Source: Halichondria panicea
Lineage: Eukaryota; Porifera; Demospongiae; Suberitida; Halichondriidae
Length of the DNA: 64,000 nt
Assembly: GCF_963675165.1 (NCBI RefSeq)
Contig: NC_087378.1
Location: 5,265,205-5,329,204 of the forward strand
Reading direction: 5' to 3'
The position numbers were made by a program, and so were the translations under genes. This document shows positions 34,537-52,704 of the stretch, piece after piece; the first letter of the stretch is position 1; each line of letters opens with the position of its first letter. The notes beneath the pieces are model-generated. The model had not been told where the DNA came from, did not search any database, and saw only the letters and a list, made by a program, of their open reading frames with translations.

Positions 34537-37500
34537 ATGTCCAGGCATAATGGTAATTACATACTTCACACGTACACGTACACGTACATGTACATGCAGA
34601 CCTGTGTGTATGGAAGTATGTATATCTTCGATGGCCTATTAATATCATCTTAGAAGCAACTTGATGTACAGTATGCTTTTACTATGTAAAAATGAGCAAT
34701 TATGACCAATTTGTGAGTAAGAGCATCATTTTGTGATGATTACCTACTCTAAGCTCACTAGTCTGACAACTCCCATTTAATAAGGCAGGCATTTCACGGG
34801 TTTCCCCTTGTAGAATAAGATGTGTGATCGAATTGTATACCAGCTGATCTCGTCTCTACATACATGTTAGCAAGCTTGTTGAAGATTCTGTATTCATTTA
34901 GCAAAATTTTACGGGTGTTCATATGTACATGTATCTGTTGTGAGAGTTGTGTCACATTGTGTCAATCTTACTGTGTCTCTATCTAGCTGATCACCCTTTA
35001 GTTGCTATACAAACAATGAAGTGACTGATGGCATGTTGTTTAGTGTACAAACACTTTGTACGCGCACACACACACACTCAGGTGTCAGCTGTGATGCTTG
35101 CGGGAAGGGAGGGTTCTCTGGAAATCGTTACAAATGCCTTGTGTGCTACGACTTTGACCTCTGTGGTGACTGCTATAGTTCTGGAGAGACAGGAACCGGC
35201 AAACACAGCAGCAGCCACCCAATGCAGTGTATACTCACTAAAGTCGATGCTGGTAAGTAAGTCATGTAGGTACACTGTATGAATATGTGTTTGAATTGAG
35301 CTGATAGTGTTCTAGCTGTTCTGGTGGATAGGATGTGGTGGCATGCTATGATGGTTTACAAAGAGTGCGCACGACTAGTTAAGGGGGCATGCAATCATGA
35401 ACCTGCCTGGATTTGTATGTGTACAGCAATTACGTTGCACATGTGCATGACCGAATGTTTGTTGTAAGGCGGCAGTAGCAATACCTCTCACATGCTAACA
35501 TGGTTTATCTTTGATTCCCCTATACACCTTCAGATTTGTTTTTTGGTGGTGACTCCCAAAGCCCAGAGCATGCCCAGTCATTCACTTGCCCCTTATGTGG
35601 TCAACTGGGGTTCTCCGAGCCAGAGCTGAGAGAACACGTAACCAAACAACACGCTGACGGGGTGCCTCAAGAGGTCATCTGCCCGGTTTGTGCCACTCAT
35701 CCCTCAGGGGATCCTAATCATCTCACTGATGACCTACCCACGCATCTTACTGTCGAACACCGAGCACTCAGGGAAATGGAGATATCCTCTCTGATATAAC
35801 TACATGTTCGTGCTACACACACCCTTGTTCTACATGTATTGTACTTGCTTATATTAAAGCGGCTTGGTGACTGCACGTATCTGTCTACATGTATGTTTTC
35901 ACTGTACATGTAAAGAATGTAACTAGTGCTTAGTCTTAGGCTCAACAAATCAGACCTGAAATAGAATGTTGCACTCCTTGACCCTCTCTCACCATGACCC
36001 CACTGTTCAGAGCAGGGTCCGCAGACTAATAGGGCGTCGAAGAGCAGGGCTTGATCGTTACGTTGGCATGTTTCGGGAGAGTGGACAGGCTCAGGACAAT
36101 GTTGACCCCATCACTGAGCTTCTATCACAGCTCTCAAGTAAGTAGCAGTAGCAATGTGGTCCATTGCCTAGTATTATAGTATTATATAATATGGAAGTAG
36201 CAAGCCAACGAAAGGGTGGTGTCATTGGGGAAAGGCAAGTGTGACTTACAACTATATGAAGTGTAGAGGTACACCCCAAGATATTGACCATACTGACCAT
36301 GTTGCCTATTGACACAACCACCCTTTGTCGCTGCATATGTATTAATAAACTGTTGCCAGCCATGGCAGAGTAATTGTACCTTTCAACCCTCCAGTATTTT
36401 TATGTTAGTTGTCTTTTAACCTTTTGTGACGGCTCCAATACTTCTTTGCTGACTTTGCTGTGATTCTAGTCCCAGTGAAACCTGTTTGTATCGGGAAGCT
36501 AAACACATCATTACACTATGTCTTACTATACCCTACGCCCGCCCGACAGCTTAAGGTTAGGATATAGTGTTTCGCCCACGCAAGAAAGTGGGCGTTCCCG
36601 CTCAGCATCTGTACAGCAATTTAGGTAAAGCTAGCTACAAAACTTCTGCGTCAGTTTTCTACCTTCTTAGCTGATGATCATGTCCTATTTAAGAATGATC
36701 TAATTAAACAAGGTATGGGGCAGGGCCAGATGTAAACATTTCATAGAGAATCGAGACTCTGCAGCTGCAGAGCGCTCACTTTACTGTTCATTTTTGGATC
36801 ATTTTTGCGTATTGATAGTACAAAAGAGCAGATATGACAGAACAAGTATCACAATAAAGAAATATCTAAACATCTGGCTCTAAGGTAAGTATAGATCTTG
36901 TCATAGAGCTCTTGTATGTCACTCCATGGCCTCTGTAGCTCTAGAAAACTGACGCCAAAATAAGGAGTGTCCACCACAGATCTCTGATGGCTATTCTACT
37001 CTTCATGTACTAAAGACAAACAGTTTTAGCTTGAATATGAATATTATCATTGCCTGTATTGATACAAACTCTTCATTACTTTCAATGGCCATGAAATAAA
37101 TAAAAACATATGCCTACCAGGCTGTGGCAGCCTAGTGCTCCAATACTAACGTAGTTTCCACTCCTCTGGCTATGACAAATATTATAGCACCACACCTCGG
37201 CAGAGAGTTTAGCACTTCAGTTAAATGTACCTAAGTTCAGTATAATAAATTATTATGTTAATTAGACATGTACATGTACCGTAAATGCATGTACGTTATG
37301 GTGGAAATTTTATCCGAAAATTCTAACTGCGAAATTATTATGCGCAATAGGTTCTACAGTTGTACGTCACTATTCTGAGCTGTATATACGAATATTTAAA
37401 ATTAATTGAGCAGTTTATGAATACAAAAATTTGCACCAACGAAAATTACCCACTGTTATAGTATTTCCACCATAAAACTTATGTTATTCACACGCACACG

Positions 37501-40417
37501 CACACGCACACACACAAACCTTCCTCCAGGTAGTGGCAGTCATGGTGGGCAACGGCTTGCTCCCACTGATGTTCCTCCTCACATACAACAGTTGCTTGAC
37601 CAGCAGGAAAGACAAGCTCTCGAAAGGCGATCTCCCCTAAGGAGACCAATGTATCGCAAGATAACCTCAGGGGCAGGTGGACTGCTGACATCAGATACTC
37701 ACAGTTTAGCTGGTTAGCCTCATAAGAATGCAGTTACATGAAGGTACATGTAGCTGCTTCCATACACTAATACAGTAACAGTGAGCAATAACATGTAAAA
37801 GATGGTGGTAGCTTTTGCATTGGTCATAATTATGCCTCGGTGCGCATGCGCAAGCGAGGTATACGGTAGTGTGTGTGTGTGTGTGTGAGTTTGCATGCAG
37901 AAAATTAATGTTTGTCATGATGTATAAAAGCAAGAGAACTCTTGATAAAAGCAGCTTTATGTTATGTATAGCTTTGGCATCTCCACCGAGGCATCAGCAC
38001 CCGTGGTGCTTTCATTAAGAGTTCATTGTTGTGTATATAAGTAAGTGATAATGACCAACTGCATTTGTCAACCAGTGACACTAAGTATGTATCAACGAGG
38101 TAATACATCCTTTGATGGTCCAATGGCACATAACTTCAACCACTAATTCCACAAAACTTTCCCTCATCGCCTTCGCCATTCCAAATGTATGTGTGTTAAT
38201 GGTTTCTTGGGTAGCTTCCTTTGATGGTTTAATGGCACATATATAACTTCAACCACCAATTCCACAAAACTTTCCCTCATCGCTTCGCCTTGTTAACCCT
38301 CGGTTGCAGTAGTCTGTCAGTCAGTCTGTGTGTCCGTGTGTGTGTCTGTCGCTCACCTGGTGATTTAGGCATCACAATTTGTACGTAGGGAAAATTGTAG
38401 CATTAAAACTAAGGCTTAAAATTTGGCAGATTTTACAAAGAAGTCTTTGTTTCGCAGAAAAGGCGAGCTAAACCTAATTGCGTACTACTAAACGCGGCTA
38501 TTATTTGAAACATAAACCAATGTAATTAGGTGCGGCTATTATTCTAAACATAAGCCAATAATTACTGATTGTTTGTGGAAAGGGTCAATACAATAGAAAG
38601 CTAGAATTGTGTCTGGTTTGTCTCTGTTAGCCGACTCTGGGATCCTACTCCAGGAGCCATACTTCTCTGTATAAGACTCCAGGCTTCTTTGCTGTGATCC
38701 TAGTCTACAGTGCATATAAAACCCTGTTCTCAAATGTTTCAGCATGCCTCCAGTCTCGTTTAGCTCCTGAGTTGCTGTGCTAGACAGTTTAAATAAGTCA
38801 TACATGATATTCATCACTACATGCACTGCATTATTATTATAACTCTTCTGATTTCTTTATAATCGTGTCACGTCACCAGCCGAGGGTTTGCACTTTAGTG
38901 CTCTAGTTATATCTGTGTTGATAGTTTGCAAGTGGACACTGGTGTACTTATCCCCAGTTATGCATTATGTTGCCCGGGCAACAGCCATTCAATCCTTACT
39001 TTTGTTTTGTTACGTACTTGTATCAATTAACCACCCTTCCCTATCCTTCCAGGTGGTAATGGACTGTTTCAGGCGTCCCTCTCTAAAGACCCATTTGAGG
39101 TATCCAGGAGCATAACTATCGACTTGGACAAGGACAAGAAGGGATCCAGTCACTCTCTGGAGCCTGACAGCAATCACCTTTTAGCCAGGTACACAGTGCT
39201 TATTGTTTTTATCAGGAGTGCATGAACTCCTGTTTTCATGTGGATTCGTATAGCGGGTATATTTCGAGGCTATAAACTTTAGCGATTTTCACTGACCAAA
39301 CATGTACCGGGAACATTTATACCCACGAATTTAAGTACCGTATAGCGGGTAATTTTCGTGGGGAAAAATATTTGTGGTTTTGTGGTTGGATGTCTGACCA
39401 CGAATATTTTACCCACGAATGAAGCGACCTTGCCTACCTTTACCTACAATCCAAGTAGCAACCACGAAAATATTACCCACGAAATGTATCAATATTGCTG
39501 AACCACGAATATTTTGCCCCCCCCCCGAAAATTACCCGCTATACGGTATTAGTATCATAATTATGCTGCTAGTCCGTAAAAGTTAAATCCTTTTGTTTAT
39601 ACCCTCGAAATATACCTGCTTGTACGGTATGCCATACTCTACCGATTACGCCCACCCCCACTTTGAGTGAAAGTTCCTATATAGGCTAATTTGCCTCAAG
39701 AATACGCCCACTTGTATACTTTTCCTTTATACCTACATGTAGCTACTCTCCACTATTGTTGTATATTGATGTATTTCAAAGCTGGCAGGTTTCAGACGCA
39801 GACAGAAAGACTTGTAGTTCTGATGAGTGGACGTAATTTCGAGGCAAAACTACTGTTTTTGAAATTAAGCCCATCCCACCTGTAGATGTTTTGTAGCATG
39901 CAATTAGGGTGGGCGTAATCTTGGTATGCTTTATCAAAGGCCGCACTCAAATAGTAACCTCAGTGAACTTTGGGGCTATGTCTTTGCACGTGGTAGCTAT
40001 ATTGGTATATAGCTAGCTAGATAACAGCTTGTTGCTTTTAAAAGACTTTCTCATGGCAGAGTTCGTTGGTTTTGATGACAAACTAAACGCTATTGATTTA
40101 GCTGGGGCTAATAAACGCCTCTCTTGAATAGTGACCTCTCTCGAATTGTAGCCTCCTCTGCCAGCAAAATGAAACATTTAGTTGCCCGGCCTCTGATCAA
40201 GCATATACGGTGTGTATATTAATACGTACTTGTGTGATACCATTATTTTATTTGTTGTGTTTCACTCTATTCACACAGTTCTGCCCAGCCACAGCTAACA
40301 GAAGAGGAGCAAGTAGAACTGCACAAACGTCGTGTAGATAAGAGCCGTTTTGTGCAAGAACTCTTACTCTCTACTCTAGCATTTTCTGATAGCAGTAGCG
40401 AAGGGGAAGATACGTAG
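34537..40417 (+). CDS. KCMF1: KCMF1 E3 ubiquitin ligase (ZZ zinc finger) with an AT-AC intron
   Basis: Exons: 34537-34552, 35082-35252, 35534-35781, 35993-36137, 37530-37712, 39053-39188, 40279-40417. In phase; 345 residues (human 381). The protein starts MSRHNG and continues VSCDACGKGGFSGNRYKCLV, a ZZ zinc finger that recognises degrons. A di-zinc C2H2-type module follows: FTCPLCGQLGFSE, HVTKQHA, VICPVCATHPSGDPNHLTDD, HLTVEH. Then come the MDPIAELLSQLS-like NVDPITELLSQLS and the C-terminal SRFVQELLLSTL that ends the family. KCMF1 partners UBR4/UBE2A in quality-control degradation. The intron 35782-35992 runs from ATATCCTC to CAC rather than GT to AG; it is needed to join EHRALREME to HDPTVQSRVRR. 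Start: family proteins begin MSRHEG, so 34537 is preferred over in-frame ATGs at 34483 and 34525. Confidence 0.93.
35782..35992 (+). other. U12-type AT-AC intron in KCMF1
   Basis: The donor reads GAG/ATATCCTCT, matching the minor-spliceosome consensus ATATCCTT in its first seven positions. CTCCTTGAC at 35974-35982 matches the U12 branch site TTCCTTRAC, with the branch A (35981) 12 bases before the exon. The intron ends in CAC. Phase is exactly kept; no GT-AG alternative preserves the frame. Confidence 0.85.
36138..37529. other. KCMF1 intron 4
   Basis: 1.4 kb without a recognisable exon. A short inverted-repeat element (37297-37474) and a CA tract lie just before the acceptor. A TTAAGGTTAGGATATAG stretch and other sequence show nothing definable. 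Confidence 0.6.
37297..37474. repeat. Short inverted-repeat element, family D
   Basis: Bounded by TATGGTGGAAAT and ATTTCCACCATA. Interior shares CGTCACTATTCTGAGCTG and AAAATTTGCACCAACGAAAA with 50504-50690 (there CGTCACTATCCTGAGCTG, GCACCAATGAAAATTACCCG). Confidence 0.8.
37826..38016. repeat. Short family B element with TG microsatellite
   Basis: 191 bases. Starts TTATGCCTCGGTGCGCATGC, then GAGGTATACGGTAGTGTG and a TG tract, and ends ACCGAGGCATCAGCACCCGT. It looks like an internally deleted copy of the 730-base elements at 4992-5719 and 19103-19840. In KCMF1 intron 5 (37713-39052), which also holds fragments at 38460-38700 and 38866-38910. Confidence 0.8.
39337..39548. repeat. Palindromic MITE, family A, subtype 2
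   Basis: Begins ACCGTATAGCGGGTAA, ends TTACCCGCTATACGGT; interior GAAGCGACCTTGCCTACC as in 5134-5342, with which it is nearly identical. In KCMF1 intron 6 (39189-40278), which has no other definable content apart from a shared fragment around 39950-40200. Confidence 0.88.
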
Positions 40418-40711
40418 CACTTGTGTGTCAATTTAGTCTATGTTGCTTTAAGTTTGCATAATAATAATAATTACTGTCATAATTAATTTTATTATTCATA
40501 ATTAATTGATTTTGTATCAATCAAGTGATAGTTAAGTTTGTGGGGTTAAGGTAGTTGCAATGGTGAGGGTCATTCAGAACGGATGCTTTAGAACTTGCAA
40601 ATGGAAACAGAAGCCCTGCGTTTAATACGGCATGTTTAGTGTCAGCAAACTGTAATAGGAAACTACTATAAGCCTGCTGGCTACATCTAAATTCTGTTGA
40701 AAACTGAAGTG

Positions 40712-47263
<6,552 letters not shown>

Positions 47264-48189
47264 CAATTAATAGATCTATATTTATTTTATAGTCATTACA
47301 TGCATGTATAGTCGTAAAGAAGAGGCTACATGTGTAGAGCATAATACTGTATAGCGGGTAAATTTTTGTGGGGTAAAAATTCGTTTCAACTGGAAAACGG
47401 TGATTTTCGTGAGTATAAATTTCGTTTGACTTCATTATTGCTTGCACTGCATTGCATGCATTATAGTAAGCCTATGTTTTCGTGGGTAAAAATTTCGTGT
47501 ACCTACAAAAACAACGAATTTTTACCCCACGAAAGTTACCCGCTATACGGTAGTACACGTTTGGTATGACTGTAGACTCTATATAGTAACCATACACCAA
47601 AACCAAAGCACCCTCTACTCTATACCGAAAACATGTACACGGAAAAAATGTCAATGTGGTGTGTGGTGCTTTAGGTTGAATCGTCTACATCTTGGGTATC
47701 ATCATTGATCATCGATCATCAGGTATATTGACCACATCCTGGATATTATACCCAGGCATGTACTGTATTTACAACAGTAACGCAATCGTTTGATATCTGA
47801 CCACTATGACAAAATCCTCTATATCCTAGACTGTAAACAAACTACTGTACATGTATAGCAGGTAATTTTTGGGATTGAAACCCCCGCCCAAATATTTTGC
47901 CCATGAATGAAACGATCAGCACGCACTACAGCCAGAGTGATGAAATCAAGCCATGAACTGACTAAAATAACAATAACTCCTGGAAATTATTTGGACAATG
48001 TGAATGGCAAAAAGAGGTCAAATGGTGGAGAGGGAATGTTGCATTGAGAGTCAGATCAGATAACCCTCTACCTCCGGACCTCAGAAGATGTGCAATAAAG
48101 CGATTATTTATACTGATAATATTTCAGCGTTACAATTTGTGGTTGCATAGAAAAATGTTATGAATAACCTTAAATTGATCACACAATAA
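47264..48189. other. Convergent intergenic region RTK/AMBRA1
   Basis: 926 bases between stop codons. It holds a family A element (47346-47552) and a degenerate family A-like fragment near 47860-47920. No gene seen. Confidence 0.7.
47346..47552. repeat. Palindromic MITE, family A, subtype 1
   Basis: Begins ACTGTATAGCGGGTAA, ends TTACCCGCTATACGGTA; same body type as 20514-20717. Confidence 0.85.
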
Positions 48190-51100
48190 CTATGCCGAGT
48201 GGTGGGTACAACTGTCGAAAAGTTCTAATGCTCTCCAAAACAATACATTACCCCCTTTGGCAGTTCCAATGCATGCCCCATAGCCATGACCAGCTGCCAG
48301 AGGCATCCACACAGCCACATTCGACCCACGGCTCGGAATTGAATACACCCTCTGTGAACATAAAGTTATTGCAGTGTTAACTCAGGGCTATATAGACAAT
48401 ACACCATAACATAGTGCTGAGATTTATGGCACTTTGCCTGCCTTTTGGATCTGTTGGTTTACTGCCATAATTATAATCTCTATGCCATGCATGGTGTGAG
48501 TTCCTACGTGCTAGATAATTTACTCCCCTACCTAACAAGGAAGTTATCAATAAAGAGACAGGTGAATATTACAGTTCCTAGCCTCAGTAGGAAAGTAAGA
48601 TATACTAACAACAAAGTGCGGTGCCACTTCAAACTCTCAAAGTCATTAGCATTTAGTAGTAATGATAGTTACCTCCAAGTGTAAATCTATAGATGAAAGA
48701 GTTTCATCATCAGTAGTTTTCGACAAGCGGTGTGGAAAGCTAAATCGACGTATTTCAGTATCACTTGGTACTCTTGATTCCTAACATCAAGGATATCAAA
48801 ATTGTACATAATGAGTCATAATAATACATACGTAATGAAAGGTGCTCCTTTGTGCCACAAAGCCCAGCAAGAGATACCCAGAGCATGGGGAAAGGTCTAC
48901 GCTCACTAGGTTATCTGTATGAAAAATGAGCCGGCCATAACTATACATACAGCAAGTTATTATACTGAAAACTGGGTGCTGACCTCTTGCAAGAAGGAAA
49001 CTGTGCAAGCACACTCCACAAGAATCATCAAGTATAGAGTACAAACACAACTTGTGTGCGCTATTTTTATGAATAATGGAGATGACAAAGTTGGTAGTCG
49101 TAACAAAAGAGTGAGGGCTAAGCACTCTAGCTCCTGTGCACACCAATCGCCAATTTCGTGCCATTGTTGGTGTTGTGGAGCAGTCTCCAAGACTGACGAT
49201 TGGATCCTCATTCCTAGTCAAAGCTGGAGGGTGGTTCTTATGAAAAAAGTGAAGCCCGAGTGTGTATGTTGTTGGCCCACTGCATTGTAAAAGGCACACA
49301 GCATGTTATAATCATAGGGACAAATTCAGACAGTGATCATTTCCAGCTTACGTGTACATTTCATCTGGTATAGTGCTGGTAGCAACGATAATTTTACTCT
49401 CGAAGGGATGGTGCTGAACAAGCCTAAAGGGATAATTGCATGAACACGGATTAATTACACCAGTGCCTTCATCAAAATGGGTCAACATTTTTTATGGCAT
49501 AAATCTTCAAGTTGCACAAACAGCTGGGTATAAATACACAGAGGAGGTTAATACCTTAGCCTTCATTCCGTAATGAACGTACAAAATCACCAAACAATCA
49601 TTATACCTCACCACCCGATATGGCGGCTCTGTCTGTGTTCTCCACACCTCTGACAGGTCAGCTGATGAAAGGAGACAAAGGTAGCTCTTAACAGCCACCA
49701 GGAGCAGGTAGGGGTGGGTGGGCAACGGGGTGATGGAGTTCACAGGAGAGGAAACATCAAGATTGAACGAGCACACGTAGGTTCCGCCTTTCTGTAAAAT
49801 TGGCATGTAGCATGGAATGTAGTGGACACAACAATCGTGACACTCTTCTGTACTGTATTCTACCGAGATTACTCCCACCCTAATGCATGCTACACATCAA
49901 CTACCGCGGGTAATTTTCGGGGGACAAAATATTCGTGGTTCAGCAATATTGAGACATTTCGCGGGTAATATTTTCGTGGTTGGAGCTTGCACTGCAGGTA
50001 AAGGTAGGCAAGGTCGCTTCATTCGTGGGTAAAATATTCGTGGTCAGACCTCCAACCACGAATATTTTGCCCCACGAAAATTACACGCTATACGGTATAC
50101 CAGGTGGAAGAAAACAATAGTTTTGTCTCGAAATTTCGCCCACCCAAAGTGTTGCCTCGAAATTACACCCACTCATTAAGAAACTGTTTTTCTGTCTGAG
50201 TCTGAGTAGGAGGAGCACATAATGCTTTTCTAACTCCCCAAAATTCTAGAGACGGTTGTCATTATTCCCCAACATTATACCTACCTTAAGGTTACTATTA
50301 TAGACGGGTAGTAATTTCAGATTTTTCTCTTTTTTTAGGGTATATATTAATTTTGGCGAATTTAGCACAATTTGTCAAAAGATGTGAGTTTTAGGAAAGT
50401 TTGGGAGTCAGATATAGAAAAAGGTCTAGCTTGCTTAGTATACTCTCAGAAGTGAGATTCATTAAATGCGTTATTATTAAGAATTTAGTACCTGTTTATA
50501 GTATCGTATGGTGGACATTTTCATATAATTATTTCGTATTGAAGAGCATGATACGAAAAATTATTAATTATTCTAGATTCAACGTCACTATCCTGAGCTG
50601 TCCAAATATTTAAAATACGAAATATTTAAATGGTAGTTCATACGAAAATTTGCACCAATGAAAATTACCCGCTACAGTAGTAAAATCCCATAGTTCAAGA
50701 GCACAGTTATATAGCACACATTGACACAAAAATATGAATTTTGGATAACTGTAGCTTCCCCTAAATTGTTGTTTGCAAACGGGATGCTCAAAATCCACTC
50801 TGATCTTCATAGTCCACTTCATTCTGAGCCTCAATTCAAGCAAATTAGCCTTTCACTCAAAAGCAAGGGGCGTAGTAATTTCGGATATGGGTGTAGAATA
50901 CGGTACATTATACATAGTTGAAAAGTGCTCACTATAATGTACCTCTGTACAACTTACATAGATATTCCATTTGCAAACTTTTCCATCCAGACTACCCGAG
51001 TACAAAATGTGAGAATGGGATGGGTCAAAGGTCAACACCCATGGTGTCCGATCATGTCCAGAAAGGGTTTTCCAAAAACGAATACATGGTGTCATGTGAC

Positions 51101-52439
51101 CAATCACTATATCATGAGTGAGGTGGCCACTGGCAAAATACTTCCTAAAAAAGAGAAATACCTTGATAAGACATTAGCCTTTAATATTTGTAGATCTATA
51201 TACTTCTAGCTAAAATTTTGCACTATCTAGAATGGCTGCAAACTTTACTTTCCTTCTTACCCATCACAAGAGAAGGCAACTGCCATAGTAGAACTTCTCT
51301 CAGCCATCGCTGGACTGAGGGTAGTCTATAGAACAAAGGTGACAATCAAGTTACACAATAGAGCTACAAATGACCAGACGGTGCCGGGTCAAGTGCCTGC
51401 CTACCAAGCGTCTAGGTAGCGATTGGTGATACTTATTCCAAGAAGTACCGTAATTCAGAGCCTCCAAGTAGAAACATTTCTTTTCAGTATCATTTAATAA
51501 GGGGCGGGGCAAGCGAGACTAGATAAGCACGTGTTTCAGTATCAGACTCACCACCAGCATAGGGCGCGCATAGAGTTACTACAGCTGTCTAGGGATGCTA
51601 CTAGACACTTCACTGTCCATTTTACAAAACTAAGGCCAGTTATTCTGTAAGCTAACAAAAGGTCACTAATATACTGCTGTGTCACTGTATTAGAAGAGAG
51701 AAATTCGTATAAAACTGTACACTTGGAGGCTCTGAGGCCTGGAAGCACTAATACTCCGCATAAATCAAAGAAGCTTCAGCTGCAATAAGGACAGTCGAAA
51801 GCAGTTAGAGATTAGAGATTACGCTCGTTTTATAGTAATAGTGCAATCAATCATTGATCGCAAACTTTGACCTATTTTTTCTCATAATATACTACCGTAA
51901 GACCTCGATTTAAAGCGATACTTTTTAATAATTACGAAGCCAGAGGTCGCTTCTTTTGGAGGTTGAACAATTATATTAAAGTCCTGGTGTCGCATATTTA
52001 GAGGGTCGCATCTAATTGGAGGTAACTTTACAGAGTCTACTTGCCTTGATTTCAGGCCGCTTAAAAACAGACTGATTTTCCAGTGGGCTACAATCGAGGC
52101 TAGGGAGTGGCTACATTTACCTCTATTTAGAACGTGACTAATTGTAAATGCTATTTTTAGAGGTCAGAAAATTGCTGAGCTCTTGGGTGTCGCATATTTG
52201 GAGGGTTGCCTTAAATCGAGGTATTATTACGGTATACAGAATGTGTTTATAAACCAGAGGCCTTCAATTTCAGCGCTACAAATAAGCATGATAGCATGAT
52301 ACACCCAGCAATACACCTTGATTTTCTGACTAGCCATTTGTCGGATTGCACAGTCCTCACAGAACCTTCCTAGCAGCCCATGCTCCCATTGCTCCACTGG
52401 CAACCACTTCCTTCTCTCCAGGGCAACACAAATATTCAT
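48190..52439 (-). CDS. AMBRA1: AMBRA1-like WD40 protein, compact form
   Basis: Exons (minus): 52439-52317, 51325-51261, 51144-50958, 49791-49607, 49423-49352, 49279-48984, 48914-48832, 48780-48673, 48351-48190. In phase; 426 residues against about 1300 in human. The N-terminal half aligns with the AMBRA1 WD repeats: AFSCDGKYFAS, LSGHDRTPWVLTFDPSHSH, SGSLDGKVCKWNIY, ITPLPTHPYLLLVA, YRVVRLVQHHPF. The C-terminal half has further blade-like strands: NLVSVDLSPCSGYLLLGFVA, VYSIPSRGSNVAVWMPL, GTAKGGNVLFW. AMBRA1 is a substrate receptor of CUL4-DDB1, controlling D-type cyclins and autophagy; its propeller is formed by distant N- and C-terminal parts. Here the two parts are almost adjacent, so the long disordered middle is missing. 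The start is the ATG in the first recognisable exon; an earlier exon is possible. Shares a 265-base promoter with PGM3. Confidence 0.8.
49903..50097. repeat. Palindromic MITE, family A, subtype 2 (reversed)
   Basis: Begins ACCGCGGGTAATTTTCG, ends ACACGCTATACGGTA. Interior GGTAGGCAAGGTCGCTTC is the reverse of the subtype 2 core. In AMBRA1 intron 3 (49792-50957). Confidence 0.85.
50504..50690. repeat. Short element, family D
   Basis: Starts CGTATGGTGGACATTTTC and shares CGTCACTATCCTGAGCTG and ATTTGCACCAATGAAAATTA with 37297-37474. Right end less conserved. In AMBRA1 intron 3. Confidence 0.7.
51893..52234. repeat. Inverted-repeat element in AMBRA1 intron 1
   Basis: Ends TACCGTAAGACCTCGATTTA and the inverse TAAATCGAGGTATTATTACG. 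The interior repeats the motif GTCGCATATTT.GAGGGT twice. About 340 bases, no coding capacity. Confidence 0.8.
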
Positions 52440-52704
52440 ACTTGGAGAGCTCGTTTGGCAATAGCAACTCTCAGCTGCACGTAGATATAAGTAGATCTAG
52501 CTAGCTACACGTACAGTATGTACACGTAGACTAGGTACGTCTACATGAAGAGAAAAGAATGCATGCTCAATCCAGGTCAAAGTTGAGGTCACACCCTTCC
52601 TCCACATTCGATATTCATGCTCTAGCAGTCTCAGAGTAGAGTCTCTGAGTTCGAGTACGAGTACAGTCTAATGCACAAGCACTAGATCAATCAAGAATTA
52701 AAGT
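52440..52704. promoter_or_regulatory. Bidirectional promoter AMBRA1/PGM3 with DR1-like site
   Basis: 265 bases between start codons. AGGTCAAAGTTGAGGTCA at 52574-52591 contains AGGTCA-A-AGTTGA (DR1-like) and a second AGGTCA. Several ACGTAC/GTACACGT words lie in 52480-52550. Regulation is inferred. Confidence 0.5.

Noticed and set aside
48919..49290. 123-codon plus-strand frame opposite AMBRA1
   Set aside because: Covers AMBRA1 exon 6 in antisense and has no recognisable product.
50610..50843. Minus-strand open frame within the AMBRA1 locus as a possible exon
   Set aside because: No similarity to WD40 blades. Splicing 50958 to 49791 directly gives a continuous, in-phase and homologous protein, and part of the region is a family D repeat.
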